Below are positions 19,520 through 30,755 of a stretch of DNA of 64,000 bases, in pieces; positions within the stretch are counted from its first letter, which is position 1; every line of letters begins with the position of its first letter. Position numbers and translations under genes: made by a program. The notes under the pieces were generated by a model that did no database searches, was not told the DNA's origin, and worked only from the letters and a program-made list of their open reading frames with translations. Source of the stretch: Caulobacter sp. 602-1 (GTDB taxonomy: Bacteria > Pseudomonadota > Alphaproteobacteria > Caulobacterales > Caulobacteraceae); NCBI RefSeq assembly GCF_003931565.1, contig NZ_RRYI01000002.1:1-64000 (forward strand), given 5' to 3'.

Positions 19520-20923
19520 CTAGAACCGGAAATAGAGGAACGGGTTGAAGGTCGTCGTCACCGCCTTGGCGATGGCCAGCAGGCCCAGCGCGACGATGGC
19601 CAGCGAGGCGGCGGCGCGGGCGGCGGGAAGCGCGGCGGCGCGCTCGGTCAGGATCCGGACTTGGGGCGCCGCGGCGACCAGGGCGCCGAGCAGGCCAATC
19701 GCCATGGCCGTCGCCTCGTGGCTGCGCACCGCCAGGAACTGGCCGTCGAGACCCGGCCGGACCATCGCGCCCAGCACTTCCGAGAGCTGGGGAAGGCCGT
19801 GGCTGCGGAAGATCGCCCAGCCGATCATGACCAGCACCAGGGCGCCGGCGACGCGCAGCGGCGAGGGCAGGCGCTCGGTCCACTTCCACCAGGTCTGGCG
19901 GTCCAGCACCATGAACGCCCCGTGCCAGGCGCCCCACAGCACGAAGGTCCAGGCCGCGCCGTGCCACAGGCCCGACAGCAGGAAGCAGAGCCACAGGTTC
20001 AGATAGGTCCGCGCCGGACCCAGCCGGTTGCCGCCCAGCGGGATGTAGAGATAGCTGCGGATCCAGGTGGTCAGCGAGATGTGCCAGCGCTTCCAGAACT
20101 CGGTGACGCTGGTCGCGCCATAGGGGTGGGCGAAGTTCTCGCGCAGGCGGAAGCCGAACATCCGCGCCAGGCCCAGCGCCATGTCCGAATAGCCGGCGAA
20201 GTCGAAATAGATCTGGACGGTGAAGGCCAGCACGCCGATCCAGGCCCCGGCGAAGCCGATGGGGCCGTTGGCCGGATCGAAGGCGCGGTCGGCGACCTGG
20301 CCGCAGACATCGGCGATCAGCACCTTCCGCGCCAGACCCCACAGAAAGCGCAGAAAGCCCCAGATCCGGTCGTCCCAGTCGGCCTTGCGATCGCGTAAGG
20401 GGCCGTCGATCTCGTGATACTTGATGATCGGCCCGGCCAGGACCTTGGGGAAGAAGAACACGAACAGCAGGTAGTCGCGCAGGGTCTTCGCCCGCTGGCT
20501 CTCGCCCCGGCGCAGGTCCACGAGGTAGGTGATCTTCTCGAAGACGATGAAGGACACGCCCAGCGGCAGGGCCAGGTTCAGATGGGGGAGAGGCGGCGCG
20601 CCGAGGGACGAGAGCGGCGGCTGCAGCGTGTCGATCAGGAAGTCGGCGTACTTGTAGACGAACAGCAGCAGGATGTTGGCCGACACGCCCAGCGCCAGCC
20701 AGCGGCTCCCTTCCGGCCCGGGCCGGGTGAGGAGGGGGCCGAGGCCATAGTCCAGCAGCGCCGAGGCCAGCACCACGAACACCGCGACCGGCTCGCCCCA
20801 GGCGTAGAACAGCAGGCTGGCGATCAGCAGGACGGCGTTCTTCAGGGCCTTGGGCGCGATGAAATACAGCAGCAGCGCCGGTGGCAGGGCGAAGAACAGG
20901 AACAGCGGCGACGAAAAGAGCAT
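19520..20923 (-). CDS. MBOAT-family membrane O-acyltransferase (AlgI-like)
   Basis: 467 residues with about 11-12 membrane segments. The AlgI signature is present: FPKVLAGPIIKYHE (about 159-171), QIYFDFAGYSDMALGLARMF, FWKRWHISLTTWIRSYLYIP (277-296) and the catalytic LWHGAAWTFVLWGAWHG with His321 and His334. It moves acetyl groups from the cytoplasm across the inner membrane to the AlgJ-like partner encoded immediately downstream. It is clearly this family. The role in modifying a secreted glycan is inferred from the gene pair. Confidence 0.95.
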   Translation of the reverse strand: MLFSSPLFLFFALPPALLLYFIAPKALKNAVLLIASLLFYAWGEPVAVFVVLASALLDYGLGPLLTRPGPEGSRWLALGVSANILLLFVYKYADFLIDTLQPPLSSLGAPPLPHLNLALPLGVSFIVFEKITYLVDLRRGESQRAKTLRDYLLFVFFFPKVLAGPIIKYHEIDGPLRDRKADWDDRIWGFLRFLWGLARKVLIADVCGQVADRAFDPANGPIGFAGAWIGVLAFTVQIYFDFAGYSDMALGLARMFGFRLRENFAHPYGATSVTEFWKRWHISLTTWIRSYLYIPLGGNRLGPARTYLNLWLCFLLSGLWHGAAWTFVLWGAWHGAFMVLDRQTWWKWTERLPSPLRVAGALVLVMIGWAIFRSHGLPQLSEVLGAMVRPGLDGQFLAVRSHEATAMAIGLLGALVAAAPQVRILTERAAALPAARAAASLAIVALGLLAIAKAVTTTFNPFLYFRF

Positions 20924-21021
20924 GGTCCCCCAGGGTGTCGCGCTTGCTCGACCTCCGGCCGAGGGTTAGCGGCGCGGCGGCGCTTTGAACAGAGGCCCGG
21001 TAGGGCTGGCCCGTCGGGCGT

Positions 21022-21534
21022 TCACTCGGCCGGGGTCAGCGAGATGTCGACCATGATCTCGGCCGAGATGTTCTCCAGCGCCGTCTTCACCGCTTCGGCG
21101 TTCAGGGCGGGCGGCAGGCGCAGGCGGGCGTCCAGATGGAACAGCGGCGCGCCCGAGTGGGGCTCGACGCTCATATGGGTGTCGAAGGCCTCGATATTGG
21201 CGTTGAGGTCAGCGAGCGCGGCCGTCACCTGATGGACGATGCCGGGTTGGTCCTGGCCGACCAGGCTGAAGGCGACGGCCAGGCCTTCCGGACCGGATGT
21301 CTCGACCGCCGGCGCGATCCGCACGTCCAGCCCCTGGGCGTCGACCGCGCTGACGGCGGCGCGCAAGGCGTCGGCGTCGTCGGCCTCCACCAGCACGGAG
21401 CCGACATAGAGGCCGCCCAACTGGCTGAGGTGGCTTTCCAGCCAGTTGCCGCCGGCCGACAGCACCGCGCTGGCGATGGCTTGCGTCAGGCCGGGCCGGT
21501 CGCTGCCGACGACGCTCAGGATCAAAAGGGCCAT
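21022..21534 (-). CDS. Two-ACT-domain protein (GcvR-like)
   Basis: 170 residues. Two ACT domains (about 3-78 and 86-165), each starting with the glycine-turn motif ([30 protein letters not shown]), match the glycine cleavage system repressor family GcvR, which regulates through protein contacts rather than by binding DNA itself. No glycine cleavage genes are in the window, so the function is from family knowledge only. Confidence 0.85.
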   Translation of the reverse strand: MALLILSVVGSDRPGLTQAIASAVLSAGGNWLESHLSQLGGLYVGSVLVEADDADALRAAVSAVDAQGLDVRIAPAVETSGPEGLAVAFSLVGQDQPGIVHQVTAALADLNANIEAFDTHMSVEPHSGAPLFHLDARLRLPPALNAEAVKTALENISAEIMVDISLTPAE

Positions 21535-21595
21535 CGGCGCCTCCGGGAAAGTTGGCCCGCAACCAAGCGCATCGCGCCCGCGACGGCAATCCCGA

Positions 21596-23542
21596 TCAGG
21601 AGGCCTTCCGCGCGGTCGACGGCTGGACGGTCAGGGCCTGGACGATGGCCTGGGTCAAGGCGCGCGGCGACAGCGGCTTGGCGATCGCCCCGTCCATGCC
21701 AGCCGCCAGATAGCTGGCCTGCTGGTGAGCCAGGGCGTTGGCGGTCATGGCCAGGATCGGCGCGGAGCCCGCGGGAGCGGGCAGCGCGCGGATGCGCTGG
21801 GTGGCCTCGATCCCGTCCATGACCGGCATCTGGATGTCCATCAGGATCAGGTCGAAACCCGCGCGGGCCGCGGCGACGCCCTGGACGCCGTCCTCGGCGG
21901 AGCTGACCTGGGCGCCCAGCGCCTCCAGCATGCGGCCGGCGATCAGGCGGTTGGTGGCGTTGTCTTCGACCAGCAACACGCGCAGGCCGTCGAACAGCGG
22001 CGTGTCGGGTTCGTTGAGGCGGGCCGCCCCATGTCCGAGATGCGGCGCGGCGCAGGCGTCGGCCTCGACCTCCAGCCAGAAGATCGAACCCTTGCCGTGT
22101 TCGCTGGTGAACCCGACCTCGCCGCCCATCATCTCGGCCAGGCGCCGACAGATCGACAGGCCCAGGCCCGATCCGCCGAAGCGGCGGGTGGTCGAGCCGT
22201 CGCCCTGACGGAAGCGCTCGAACAGGCTTTTGCCGGCCTCCTCGTCGATGCCGACGCCGGTGTCGGCGATCTCGAAGCGCAGGCGGAGCTTTCCATCCGT
22301 ACGCTTGCCGGAGAGGCGGGCCACGACGCCGCCCTCCAGGGTGAACTTCACGGCGTTGCCCAGCAGGTTGAACAGGGCCTGACGCAGGCGCAGCGGGTCG
22401 GTGGCCGCCCAGCCCAGGTCGCTCTCGCCTCCCTTGGCGGGGGCCTCGACACGAAGATAGAGGCCCTTCGCCTCCGCCTGCGGCCGCAGCATGTCGGCGA
22501 CGCCGGCCAGCAGCTCGGCCGGATCGACCGGCTCGGAACTCAGTTCGAGCTTCCCGGCCTCGATCTTCGAGAAATCGATGATGTCGTTCAGGAGCTCCGA
22601 CAGCATCTCGCCGCAATCCAGCGCCTCGTTCAGCAGGCGGCGGCCGTCGTCGGTCAGCGCCTCGTTCTTCAGAAGGTGCAGCACGCCCAGCACGCCGTTC
22701 ATCGGCGTGCGGATCTCGTGGCTCATATTGGCCAGGAACTGGCTCTTGGCCTCGGCCGCGCCCAGGGCCGCGTCGCGGGCCTCGACCAGCTCGGTGACGT
22801 TCTGGCTGATGCCGATCACGTCGAACGCGTCGGGGCTGGACCCGCGCACCCCGCGCCAGGCGCAGTGCATGTGCGTCCAGCTGTTGGTCGCAGGATCCAG
22901 GTAGCGGTAGTCGATCTCGACATGTTCGCCGCCGCGCAGGGTGCGCGAGAACGCGTCCCAGACCCTCATGCGATCATCGGCGTGGATCGACAGCGTCATC
23001 TCGTCCACCGTCATGGTCCGCACCCCGCCCTGCGGCGAGTTGGGCGTGGGGATGTCCTGATCGAAGGCATAGACGCCCTTGCGGGGGTTGAAGCGCCAGA
23101 CATAGACGCCGGCGGCGGTGCGCAGCAGCTCGTTGGAGCGCTCGGCCTGTTGGCGGGCGATCTCGCGGGCGCGGTCCTCGCTGAAGTCCTGGAAGACGAT
23201 CATCAGGCCGCCGCCTTCCAGCACCTTGGACTTCGAGCGCACCCAGAGCCAGCCGCCGCCCTTGCGGGCCAGGCGATGCTCGCCCGACGCCTGGCCGCGC
23301 GCCTCCAGCGCCCGCCCGATATCCTCTATGACTGGTCTGTCATGCAGGTGGAAGAAGTCGTGCATGTGCCGGCCGACCGATTCGCCGGGCGACCAGCCCG
23401 TCAGCTGCACCCAGGCGGGGTTGACGCGCGCGATCGCCCGGTCGTCCAGGACGACGAACATGTCGAGACTGCTCTGGAAGAACCAGTCGGCGGCCGCGGC
23501 TTCAATTCTGGAGGCCGCATCGGCGTCCAAGACCTTGCCCAT
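21596..23542 (-). CDS. PAS-domain hybrid sensor histidine kinase/response regulator
   Basis: 648 residues, soluble. Two PAS domains (about 15-125 and 140-250) precede a HisKA domain with [15 protein letters not shown], an ATPase domain ([27 protein letters not shown]) and a C-terminal receiver with acidic patch LLVEDN, phosphoacceptor in [13 protein letters not shown] and the lysine in AIAKPLSP. The hybrid layout suggests a phosphorelay through a histidine phosphotransferase. The start at 23542 is chosen because GAGGA stands 7 bases upstream. An ATG six bases earlier (23548) is too close to that site. The gene is divergent from the serine hydrolase. Confidence 0.93.
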   Translation of the reverse strand: MGKVLDADAASRIEAAAADWFFQSSLDMFVVLDDRAIARVNPAWVQLTGWSPGESVGRHMHDFFHLHDRPVIEDIGRALEARGQASGEHRLARKGGGWLWVRSKSKVLEGGGLMIVFQDFSEDRAREIARQQAERSNELLRTAAGVYVWRFNPRKGVYAFDQDIPTPNSPQGGVRTMTVDEMTLSIHADDRMRVWDAFSRTLRGGEHVEIDYRYLDPATNSWTHMHCAWRGVRGSSPDAFDVIGISQNVTELVEARDAALGAAEAKSQFLANMSHEIRTPMNGVLGVLHLLKNEALTDDGRRLLNEALDCGEMLSELLNDIIDFSKIEAGKLELSSEPVDPAELLAGVADMLRPQAEAKGLYLRVEAPAKGGESDLGWAATDPLRLRQALFNLLGNAVKFTLEGGVVARLSGKRTDGKLRLRFEIADTGVGIDEEAGKSLFERFRQGDGSTTRRFGGSGLGLSICRRLAEMMGGEVGFTSEHGKGSIFWLEVEADACAAPHLGHGAARLNEPDTPLFDGLRVLLVEDNATNRLIAGRMLEALGAQVSSAEDGVQGVAAARAGFDLILMDIQMPVMDGIEATQRIRALPAPAGSAPILAMTANALAHQQASYLAAGMDGAIAKPLSPRALTQAIVQALTVQPSTARKAS

Positions 23543-23675
23543 CCCCATTTCCTCGTTTTCAATCGATACTCGCAGGATCGGGTAAAGTTTACGTTGCGGC
23601 AAAAAGCCCCGTCTTCGATTTCGATCCAACGGTACGCAAACACGACCAGAGCAGGTCGCAGGGGAGACCAGAAAC

Positions 23676-24902
23676 TTGAGCACGCCAGAAGCGGTCGGAC
23701 TGTCGAGCGAGCGATTGAAGCGCATCGATAGCTTCATCCAGTCCAAGTATATCGACACGGGAAAACTGCCCTGCGCGCTTACCCAAGTCTGGCGGCGGGG
23801 GCAGCTGGCCTATACATCGGTGCTGGGCAGCGCCGATGTCGAGCGAGGAAAGCCGCTCAAGGCCGACAGCCTGTTTCGCATCTACTCGATGACCAAGCCG
23901 GTCACGAGCGTGGCCTTCATGATGCTGGTCGAGGACGGCCTGGTGTCGCTGGACGATCCGGTGCATCGCTTCATCCCGGCCTGGCGAGACCTGGGCGTGT
24001 TCACCGCCGGGGTCGAGGGCGCGTTCCAGACCAAGCGCGCCGGCGAGCCGATGCGGACGATCGACCTGCTGCGGCATACCTCGGGTCTTACCTACGGCTT
24101 CCAGCAGCGGACCAATGTCGACGCGGCCTATCGCAAGCTGAAGCTGGACGGGATCGACAGCGAGGGCGGCCTGCAGGGCTTCGTCGACGCGCTGGGGACC
24201 GTGCCGCTGGAGTTCTCGCCGGGCGAGGCCTGGAACTACTCGGTCTCGACCGACGTGCTGGGCTATCTGGTCGAGACGATCTCGGGGATGCCGTTCGACG
24301 TCTTCCTCAAGACCCGCATCTTCGATCCGCTGAAGATGGTCGACACCGGCTTCTTCGTACCCGAGAGCCAGCGCGAGCGCTTCACCGCCTGCTACGCCCT
24401 CACGCCTTCGGGCCGGGTGGTGCTGCAGGACGATCCGGAGAAGAGCCGGTTCTTCAAGGACCCGTCGGTGAAGTCCGGCGGCGGCGGTCTGGTCTCGACG
24501 GCCGACGACTACATGCGCTTCTGCCGGATGCTGCTGAACGGTGGCGAGCTGGACGGCGCGCGCCTGCTCAGTCCCAAGACCATCAAGCTGATGACCATGA
24601 ACCACCTGCCGGGCGGCAAGGAGCTGGTCCAGGTCTCGAAGTCGCTGTTCAGCGAGGCGGTGTTCGAAGGCCTGGGCTTCGGCCTCGGCTTCGCCATGAC
24701 CATCGACCAGGCCCGTACCAAGAACCTGGGCTCGCTGGGCGAATATTTCTGGGGCGGCATGGCCTCGACGGCGTTCTGGATCGACCCGGTCGAGGATCTG
24801 GCGGTGGTGTTCATGACCCAGCTGATGCCGTCGACCTCCTATCCGATCCGGCGCGAGCTGCGGACGCTGGTCTATTCGAGCTTCACGGAGGCGGCGGGGT
24901 AG
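23676..24902 (+). CDS. Serine hydrolase of the beta-lactamase/class C (esterase EstB-like) family
   Basis: 408 residues without a signal peptide, so cytoplasmic. The Ser-x-x-Lys motif is SMTK (Ser71, Lys74), the tyrosine motif is YSV (Tyr188) and a glycine-rich third motif lies in GLGFGLGFAM. PFAM Beta-lactamase proteins of this length without export signals are usually esterases (EstB, LovD-like) rather than antibiotic-degrading enzymes. DTGFFVPESQRERF and GGGGLVSTADDYMRF are typical of this group. Resistance function is not supported. Confidence 0.92.
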   Translation: MSTPEAVGLSSERLKRIDSFIQSKYIDTGKLPCALTQVWRRGQLAYTSVLGSADVERGKPLKADSLFRIYSMTKPVTSVAFMMLVEDGLVSLDDPVHRFIPAWRDLGVFTAGVEGAFQTKRAGEPMRTIDLLRHTSGLTYGFQQRTNVDAAYRKLKLDGIDSEGGLQGFVDALGTVPLEFSPGEAWNYSVSTDVLGYLVETISGMPFDVFLKTRIFDPLKMVDTGFFVPESQRERFTACYALTPSGRVVLQDDPEKSRFFKDPSVKSGGGGLVSTADDYMRFCRMLLNGGELDGARLLSPKTIKLMTMNHLPGGKELVQVSKSLFSEAVFEGLGFGLGFAMTIDQARTKNLGSLGEYFWGGMASTAFWIDPVEDLAVVFMTQLMPSTSYPIRRELRTLVYSSFTEAAG

Positions 24903-24926
24903 GGAGTCTCCCGGCCAAAGAAAGCG

Positions 24927-24950
24927 GCGCGGGAGGCTGCTCCCGCGCCG
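24927..24950 (+). terminator. GC-rich hairpin after serine hydrolase gene
   Basis: A perfect 10-bp stem (GGCGCGGGAG, 24927-24936; CTCCCGCGCC, 24941-24950) with a 4-base loop lies 25 bases after the stop codon. No T-run follows, so termination may be weak or Rho-assisted. Confidence 0.55.
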
Positions 24951-25180
24951 AGTTGCGCTTTACCAAAGTCCGACGCGTCGCGAGCAACGCGCCACGCTCG
25001 CGGAATTCACCGACTTCGAAGTGTGAGGACGCGTGCAAGGCGCATCCAAAGTCCATGGCTTCCCGCGAACGCCCTCCCCAGCGCGGATCATTCTCTCTGG
25101 ATTTCAGGTAAATGCGGCGCCGAGCAGCCCCTCGACGCCGCATCCACCCCCACGGATGATCTCGGCTGAAACTGTAATTT

Positions 25181-25207
25181 CGAATTTGTAGTATGCGAAT
25201 AAATTCG
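25181..25207. promoter_or_regulatory. Inverted repeat upstream of FadB-type gene
   Basis: CGAATTT (25181-25187) and AAATTCG (25201-25207) form perfect 7-bp arms around a 13-base centre in an A/T-rich island, about 140 bases before the ATG. It is a candidate operator for a fatty-acid regulator. The regulator is not in the window. Confidence 0.4.
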
Positions 25208-25348
25208 TCAACGCCGCCCCGTATCGAAGCGCTCCGAAAGCGCGTGTCGTCGCGGAGGTCTGGACATCTTCGCGCGAGCGTGCACGCTGGCTTCAAACAA
25301 CCGTTCAAACGCCAAAACGGCATTCTTAAGAGCAGGGGTCGAAACGTC

Positions 25349-27427
<2,079 letters not shown>

Positions 27428-27448
27428 GGCTCTATCGATCTCACTAAT

Positions 27449-27555
27449 CTTGTCATCCCGGTAAGCGCGTAGCGCTTGTCCGGGACCCGGGGGGCACCGC
27501 ATTGCGCCGGCTCCTGGGTCCCGGCTCTCCGCTTCGCCGCGGCCGGGATGACAAG
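27449..27555. repeat. Intergenic palindromic repeat element
   Basis: A 107-base element bounded by 13-bp perfect inverted ends, CTTGTCATCCCGG (27449-27461) and CCGGGATGACAAG (27543-27555), with nested GGGACCC/GGGTCCC arms inside. It fills the gap between the FadB-type and ligase genes and would form a long hairpin in RNA. The GTCATCCCGG...CCGGGATGAC pattern is typical of dispersed palindromes in alphaproteobacterial genomes. A truncated relative lies at 32795-32824. Confidence 0.8.
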
Positions 27556-27582
27556 CGTTGTTGCGTTTGGGGAAGTAAATCC

Positions 27583-29133
27583 ATGACCACCATCGCCGCC
27601 ATGATGTCCGCCGACTACGGCGTGATGGGCGACATCCTGCGCCAGCGCGCCCAGGAGGGGCCCAACCATCCGGCCGTGATCATGGAGACCGGCGAGGCGG
27701 TGACCTACGCGCAGTTCGACGCCCTGGTCGACCGCGTCGCCGCCGCCCTGCAGCGTGACGGGATCGCGCCGGGCGAGGCGATCGCCGTCTGCGCCCTGTC
27801 GTCGATCCCCTATGCGGCGGTGTTCCTGGGCGGCCTGCGGGCCGGCGTCGCCGTGGCGCCGATCGCGCCGTCCTCTACGCCCGAGGCCATCGCCGGCATG
27901 GTCGCCGACTGCGGGGCCAGGCTGTTCTTCCTCGACGCCGGCGTGGCCGAGGCCCAAGCGCCCGCGCCGATCCCCGTCCGCCAGATCGCCCTTGATGGCT
28001 CGGCCGCCGGCGAGTCCTTCGACGCCTGGCTGGCCCCCGAAGGCGCGACGCCGCGGCCTGTCGCGATCGCGCCCGACCAGCCGTTCAACATCATCTATTC
28101 CAGCGGCACGACCGGCACGCCCAAGGGCATCGTCCAGTCGCACGGCATGCGCTGGAAGCACGTCTTCCGCGGCGACGCGGTCGGCTATGGCCCCGCGGCG
28201 GTCACGGTCCTGTCGACGCCGCTCTATTCGAACACCACCCTGGTCTGCTTCTTCCCGACCCTGGCGGGCGGCGGGACCGTCGTGCTGATGAAGAAGTTCG
28301 ACGCCGGCCGGTATCTGGAACTGGCCCAGAAGCACCGCATGACCCACACCATGCTGGTGCCGGTGCAGTATCGCCGCCTGATGGAGCGGCCGGACTTCGA
28401 CCGCTACGACCTGTCCTCGACGCACCTGAAGTTCTGCACCAGCGCCCCGTTCGGCGCCGAGCTGAAGGGGGAGGTGCTGAAGCGCTGGCCCGGCGGCCTG
28501 GTCGAGTATTTCGGCATGACCGAGGGCGGCGGAACCTGCATCCTGATGTGCCACGAGCATCCGGACAAGCTGCACACGGTCGGCCAGCCCGCGCCGGGCC
28601 ACGACATCCGGCTGATCGACGAGGACGGCGTCCAGGTCGGCCCCGGCGTGGTCGGCGAGATCGTCGGCCGTTCGGCCGCGACCATGAGCGGCTATCACGG
28701 CCGCCCGGACAAGACCGCCGAGGCCATCTGGACCTCGCCCGAGGGCTGGACCTTCATCCGCACCGGCGATGTCGGCCGCTTCGACGAAGAGGGGTTCCTG
28801 ACCCTGATGGATCGCAAGAAAGACATGATCATCAGCGGCGGCTTCAACATCTATCCGTCCGACCTGGAGGCGGTGCTGGTCCAGCATCCGGCCGTGGTCG
28901 AGGCGGCGGTGGTCGGCGTGCCCTCGGACGCCTGGGGCGAGACGCCTGTGGCCTTCGTGGCGGTGAAGGGCGAGGCCGACGCCGAGGCGATCAAGACCTT
29001 CGTCAACGGCCAGGTCGGCAAGACCCAGCGCCTGGCCGACGTGAAGATCGTCGACAGCCTGCCGCGCAGCCATATCGGCAAGGTGCTGAAGCGCGAACTG
29101 CGGGACTCCTGGCAAAATCAGCCTAGTCGCTGA
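27583..29133 (+). CDS. AMP-forming acyl-CoA synthetase (long-chain fatty acid ligase-like)
   Basis: 516 residues of the adenylate-forming ANL superfamily. The phosphate loop YSSGTTGTPKGIV lies at about 170-182, the A5 motif YFGMTEGGG near 308, the A7 region RTGDVGRF near 393, the hinge MDRKKDMIISGGFNIYPSDL, and the C-terminal catalytic lysine in GKVLKREL near 500. It would activate a carboxylic acid to its CoA thioester to feed the beta-oxidation enzyme upstream. The start at 27583 follows GGGGAAG. Upstream extension would run into the palindromic repeat. The exact acid substrate is unknown. Confidence 0.93.
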   Translation: MTTIAAMMSADYGVMGDILRQRAQEGPNHPAVIMETGEAVTYAQFDALVDRVAAALQRDGIAPGEAIAVCALSSIPYAAVFLGGLRAGVAVAPIAPSSTPEAIAGMVADCGARLFFLDAGVAEAQAPAPIPVRQIALDGSAAGESFDAWLAPEGATPRPVAIAPDQPFNIIYSSGTTGTPKGIVQSHGMRWKHVFRGDAVGYGPAAVTVLSTPLYSNTTLVCFFPTLAGGGTVVLMKKFDAGRYLELAQKHRMTHTMLVPVQYRRLMERPDFDRYDLSSTHLKFCTSAPFGAELKGEVLKRWPGGLVEYFGMTEGGGTCILMCHEHPDKLHTVGQPAPGHDIRLIDEDGVQVGPGVVGEIVGRSAATMSGYHGRPDKTAEAIWTSPEGWTFIRTGDVGRFDEEGFLTLMDRKKDMIISGGFNIYPSDLEAVLVQHPAVVEAAVVGVPSDAWGETPVAFVAVKGEADAEAIKTFVNGQVGKTQRLADVKIVDSLPRSHIGKVLKRELRDSWQNQPSR

Positions 29134-29236
29134 ACTTTTTGCCGCGACGGCGCGCCACATTAGGCCGGGCGGAATCGATGAATACGGTTGCTTAACCATA
29201 TGGTGCGGCCATGGTGGTCGCCCGGTTCGTCGTGGA

Positions 29237-30235
29237 ATGCGTTCTAAAGCCATGCTCCCGAAGCCCGCCGCCGTTCCGACCCTCGTCCCGCAAGGGAAGA
29301 CCTTCGTCCGCGCGACCGGAGCGCCGATCGACTTCGACGCCGTGGCCGCCGCCCTGGGCGTCGCCGGACATGGCGCGGACCTGCACCAGCGCCTGGCCGC
29401 CCGTTTCGCCCGTCCCGTCGCGGTGCGCGCCTTCGCCGACCGCGTCGAGGCCACCGCCGCGGCCCTGAAGGCCCTGGGCGTGCGCGAAGGCGGCGTCTGT
29501 GTCGTCTCCGCCCTGGCCGATCCGGAGACCCTGGCCGGCGTCGCCGCCGCGGGGCTCAAGGCCTGGCTGGTCGATGTCGACCCGTTCAGCGCCATGTTCG
29601 ACACCGGCCACCTGCGCGAGCGCCTGCCCGACGCGCCGGGGCCGCTGGAGGCCATCGTTCCCGCCGCCGCCCACGGCCGCGCGCCCGACATGCGCGCCTG
29701 GGCCGCCTTCCGCGCCGAGACCGGACTGCCGATCCTGGTCGACGCCGCCGGCGCCTTCGACGTGGTGATCGCAGCGCCGGTCCCCGTTCTCGTGGGCCTG
29801 CCCGCTGGGTCGGGCGTGTTCGTCGCCTGCGAGGACGCCACCCCGATCAACGCCATCGACGCCGCGCCCTTCTCCGGCGACGACGGCCTCGCCGCCTGGC
29901 CGGGTCTGCGCCAGCGCCTGTGCGGCACGGCCCAGCAACTGCGTGTCCTGCTGTTGGACAGCGGCGTCGGCTTCCAGCCCGGCTGGGGCATGAGCTGGAT
30001 CTCGCAGACCTGCGCGCTGTCTCTGCCGACCGACGACGCCGGCGCGGTGGCCTGGAAGCTGCAGGCGGCCGGCGTGCCCGCCAGCTGCTCCGTGCGCGAT
30101 CGGTCTCTCGCCACCGACGACACCCCGACCGCCGATCACCTGGCGGCCTCGACCGTGGTCATCACCCTGGATCCGAACCTCGATATCGAAGGCCTGGATC
30201 GCCTGTGCGACGCCCTGCGCGACGCGGTGGCCTAA
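29237..30235 (+). CDS. PLP-fold (DegT/aminotransferase-like) protein lacking the catalytic lysine
   Basis: 332 residues. The central region has the shape of a DegT/DnrJ-type fold-type I PLP enzyme: a VCVVSALADPETLAGVAAAG helix near the cofactor site and ILVDAAGAFDVV with Asp169, which normally contacts the pyridine nitrogen. Where a lysine is expected 20-30 residues later the sequence reads VLVGLPAGSGVFVACEDA, and there is no lysine between about residues 108 and 272. It is probably a non-catalytic or altered member. The start could be the ATG at 29252 instead of 29237, and neither has a strong ribosome site. It follows the acyl-CoA ligase gene by 103 bases and may be in the same transcript. 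Confidence 0.6.
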   Translation: MRSKAMLPKPAAVPTLVPQGKTFVRATGAPIDFDAVAAALGVAGHGADLHQRLAARFARPVAVRAFADRVEATAAALKALGVREGGVCVVSALADPETLAGVAAAGLKAWLVDVDPFSAMFDTGHLRERLPDAPGPLEAIVPAAAHGRAPDMRAWAAFRAETGLPILVDAAGAFDVVIAAPVPVLVGLPAGSGVFVACEDATPINAIDAAPFSGDDGLAAWPGLRQRLCGTAQQLRVLLLDSGVGFQPGWGMSWISQTCALSLPTDDAGAVAWKLQAAGVPASCSVRDRSLATDDTPTADHLAASTVVITLDPNLDIEGLDRLCDALRDAVA

Positions 30236-30284
30236 GGCCCCGCAATGGCCTAGTCATTCGGCGTCGTACACGCCGAAGGTTCCG

Positions 30285-30755
30285 ATGGCCGAAGAGTTCT
30301 CCCTGACCCGCGACTGGGGTTTCGAGCTGCCCGACGAGGTCTGGGCGCTCACCGAAGCCGAGCTGGGCGAGCAGGTCCGTTACAATGACGACCTGTGCCA
30401 GTGGGGCGACCGCGTCTTCATCCGCTGCATCCTGCCGGTCCCGCTGAAGGGCGCCGACGACTATTTCGGCTGGGGCGCCTGGAGCGAGGTCGAGCCCGAG
30501 GTCTTCGAGCGCTATCTTGAGCTCTACGAAGAGGACGGCCGCGAGGAGCCGCCGGTCCCTGGCAAGCTGGCCAACCGCCTGCCGCCCTATCCCGGCACCA
30601 CCCTGGGCACCCGTGTGATGATCCAGTTCCAGACCCCGGACGAGCGGCCCACCCTGAACCTGCTGGAGGGCGACAAGAGCCGGCTGGCCCAGGAACAGCG
30701 CGAGGGCATCGACGCCGCGCGGCACCGCGAGATTCTGGAGATCAGCGAAGCCTAG
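30285..30755 (+). CDS. DUF2199-family protein
   Basis: 156 residues. The DWGFELPDEVWAL start, the DDLCQWGDRVFIRCILPVPL block and the DYFGWGAWSEVEPEVF segment match the DUF2199 family of small cytoplasmic proteins of unknown function. The stop codon shares the CTAG tetranucleotide with the convergent corA stop. Confidence 0.8.
   Translation: MAEEFSLTRDWGFELPDEVWALTEAELGEQVRYNDDLCQWGDRVFIRCILPVPLKGADDYFGWGAWSEVEPEVFERYLELYEEDGREEPPVPGKLANRLPPYPGTTLGTRVMIQFQTPDERPTLNLLEGDKSRLAQEQREGIDAARHREILEISEA

Larger units (their letters stand above)
24903..25348. other. Intergenic region upstream of the FadB-type gene
   Basis: This 446-base region contains no convincing gene. It begins with a hairpin after the serine hydrolase (24927-24950). 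Its second half contains an A/T-rich segment with the inverted repeat at 25181-25207, which is probably the promoter region of the fatty-acid oxidation gene. Open frames that cross it are shadows or upstream extensions of that gene. Confidence 0.5.

Noticed and set aside
17075..20398. Long plus-strand open frame through the TetR, AlgJ-like and MBOAT genes
   Set aside because: It is a shadow created by high GC in three minus-strand genes. Its translation is low-complexity and crosses several unrelated genes.
23676..24902. Beta-lactamase resistance gene
   Set aside because: The motifs fit the serine beta-lactamase fold, but the lack of a signal peptide and the YSV motif favour an esterase-like enzyme, so resistance is not claimed.
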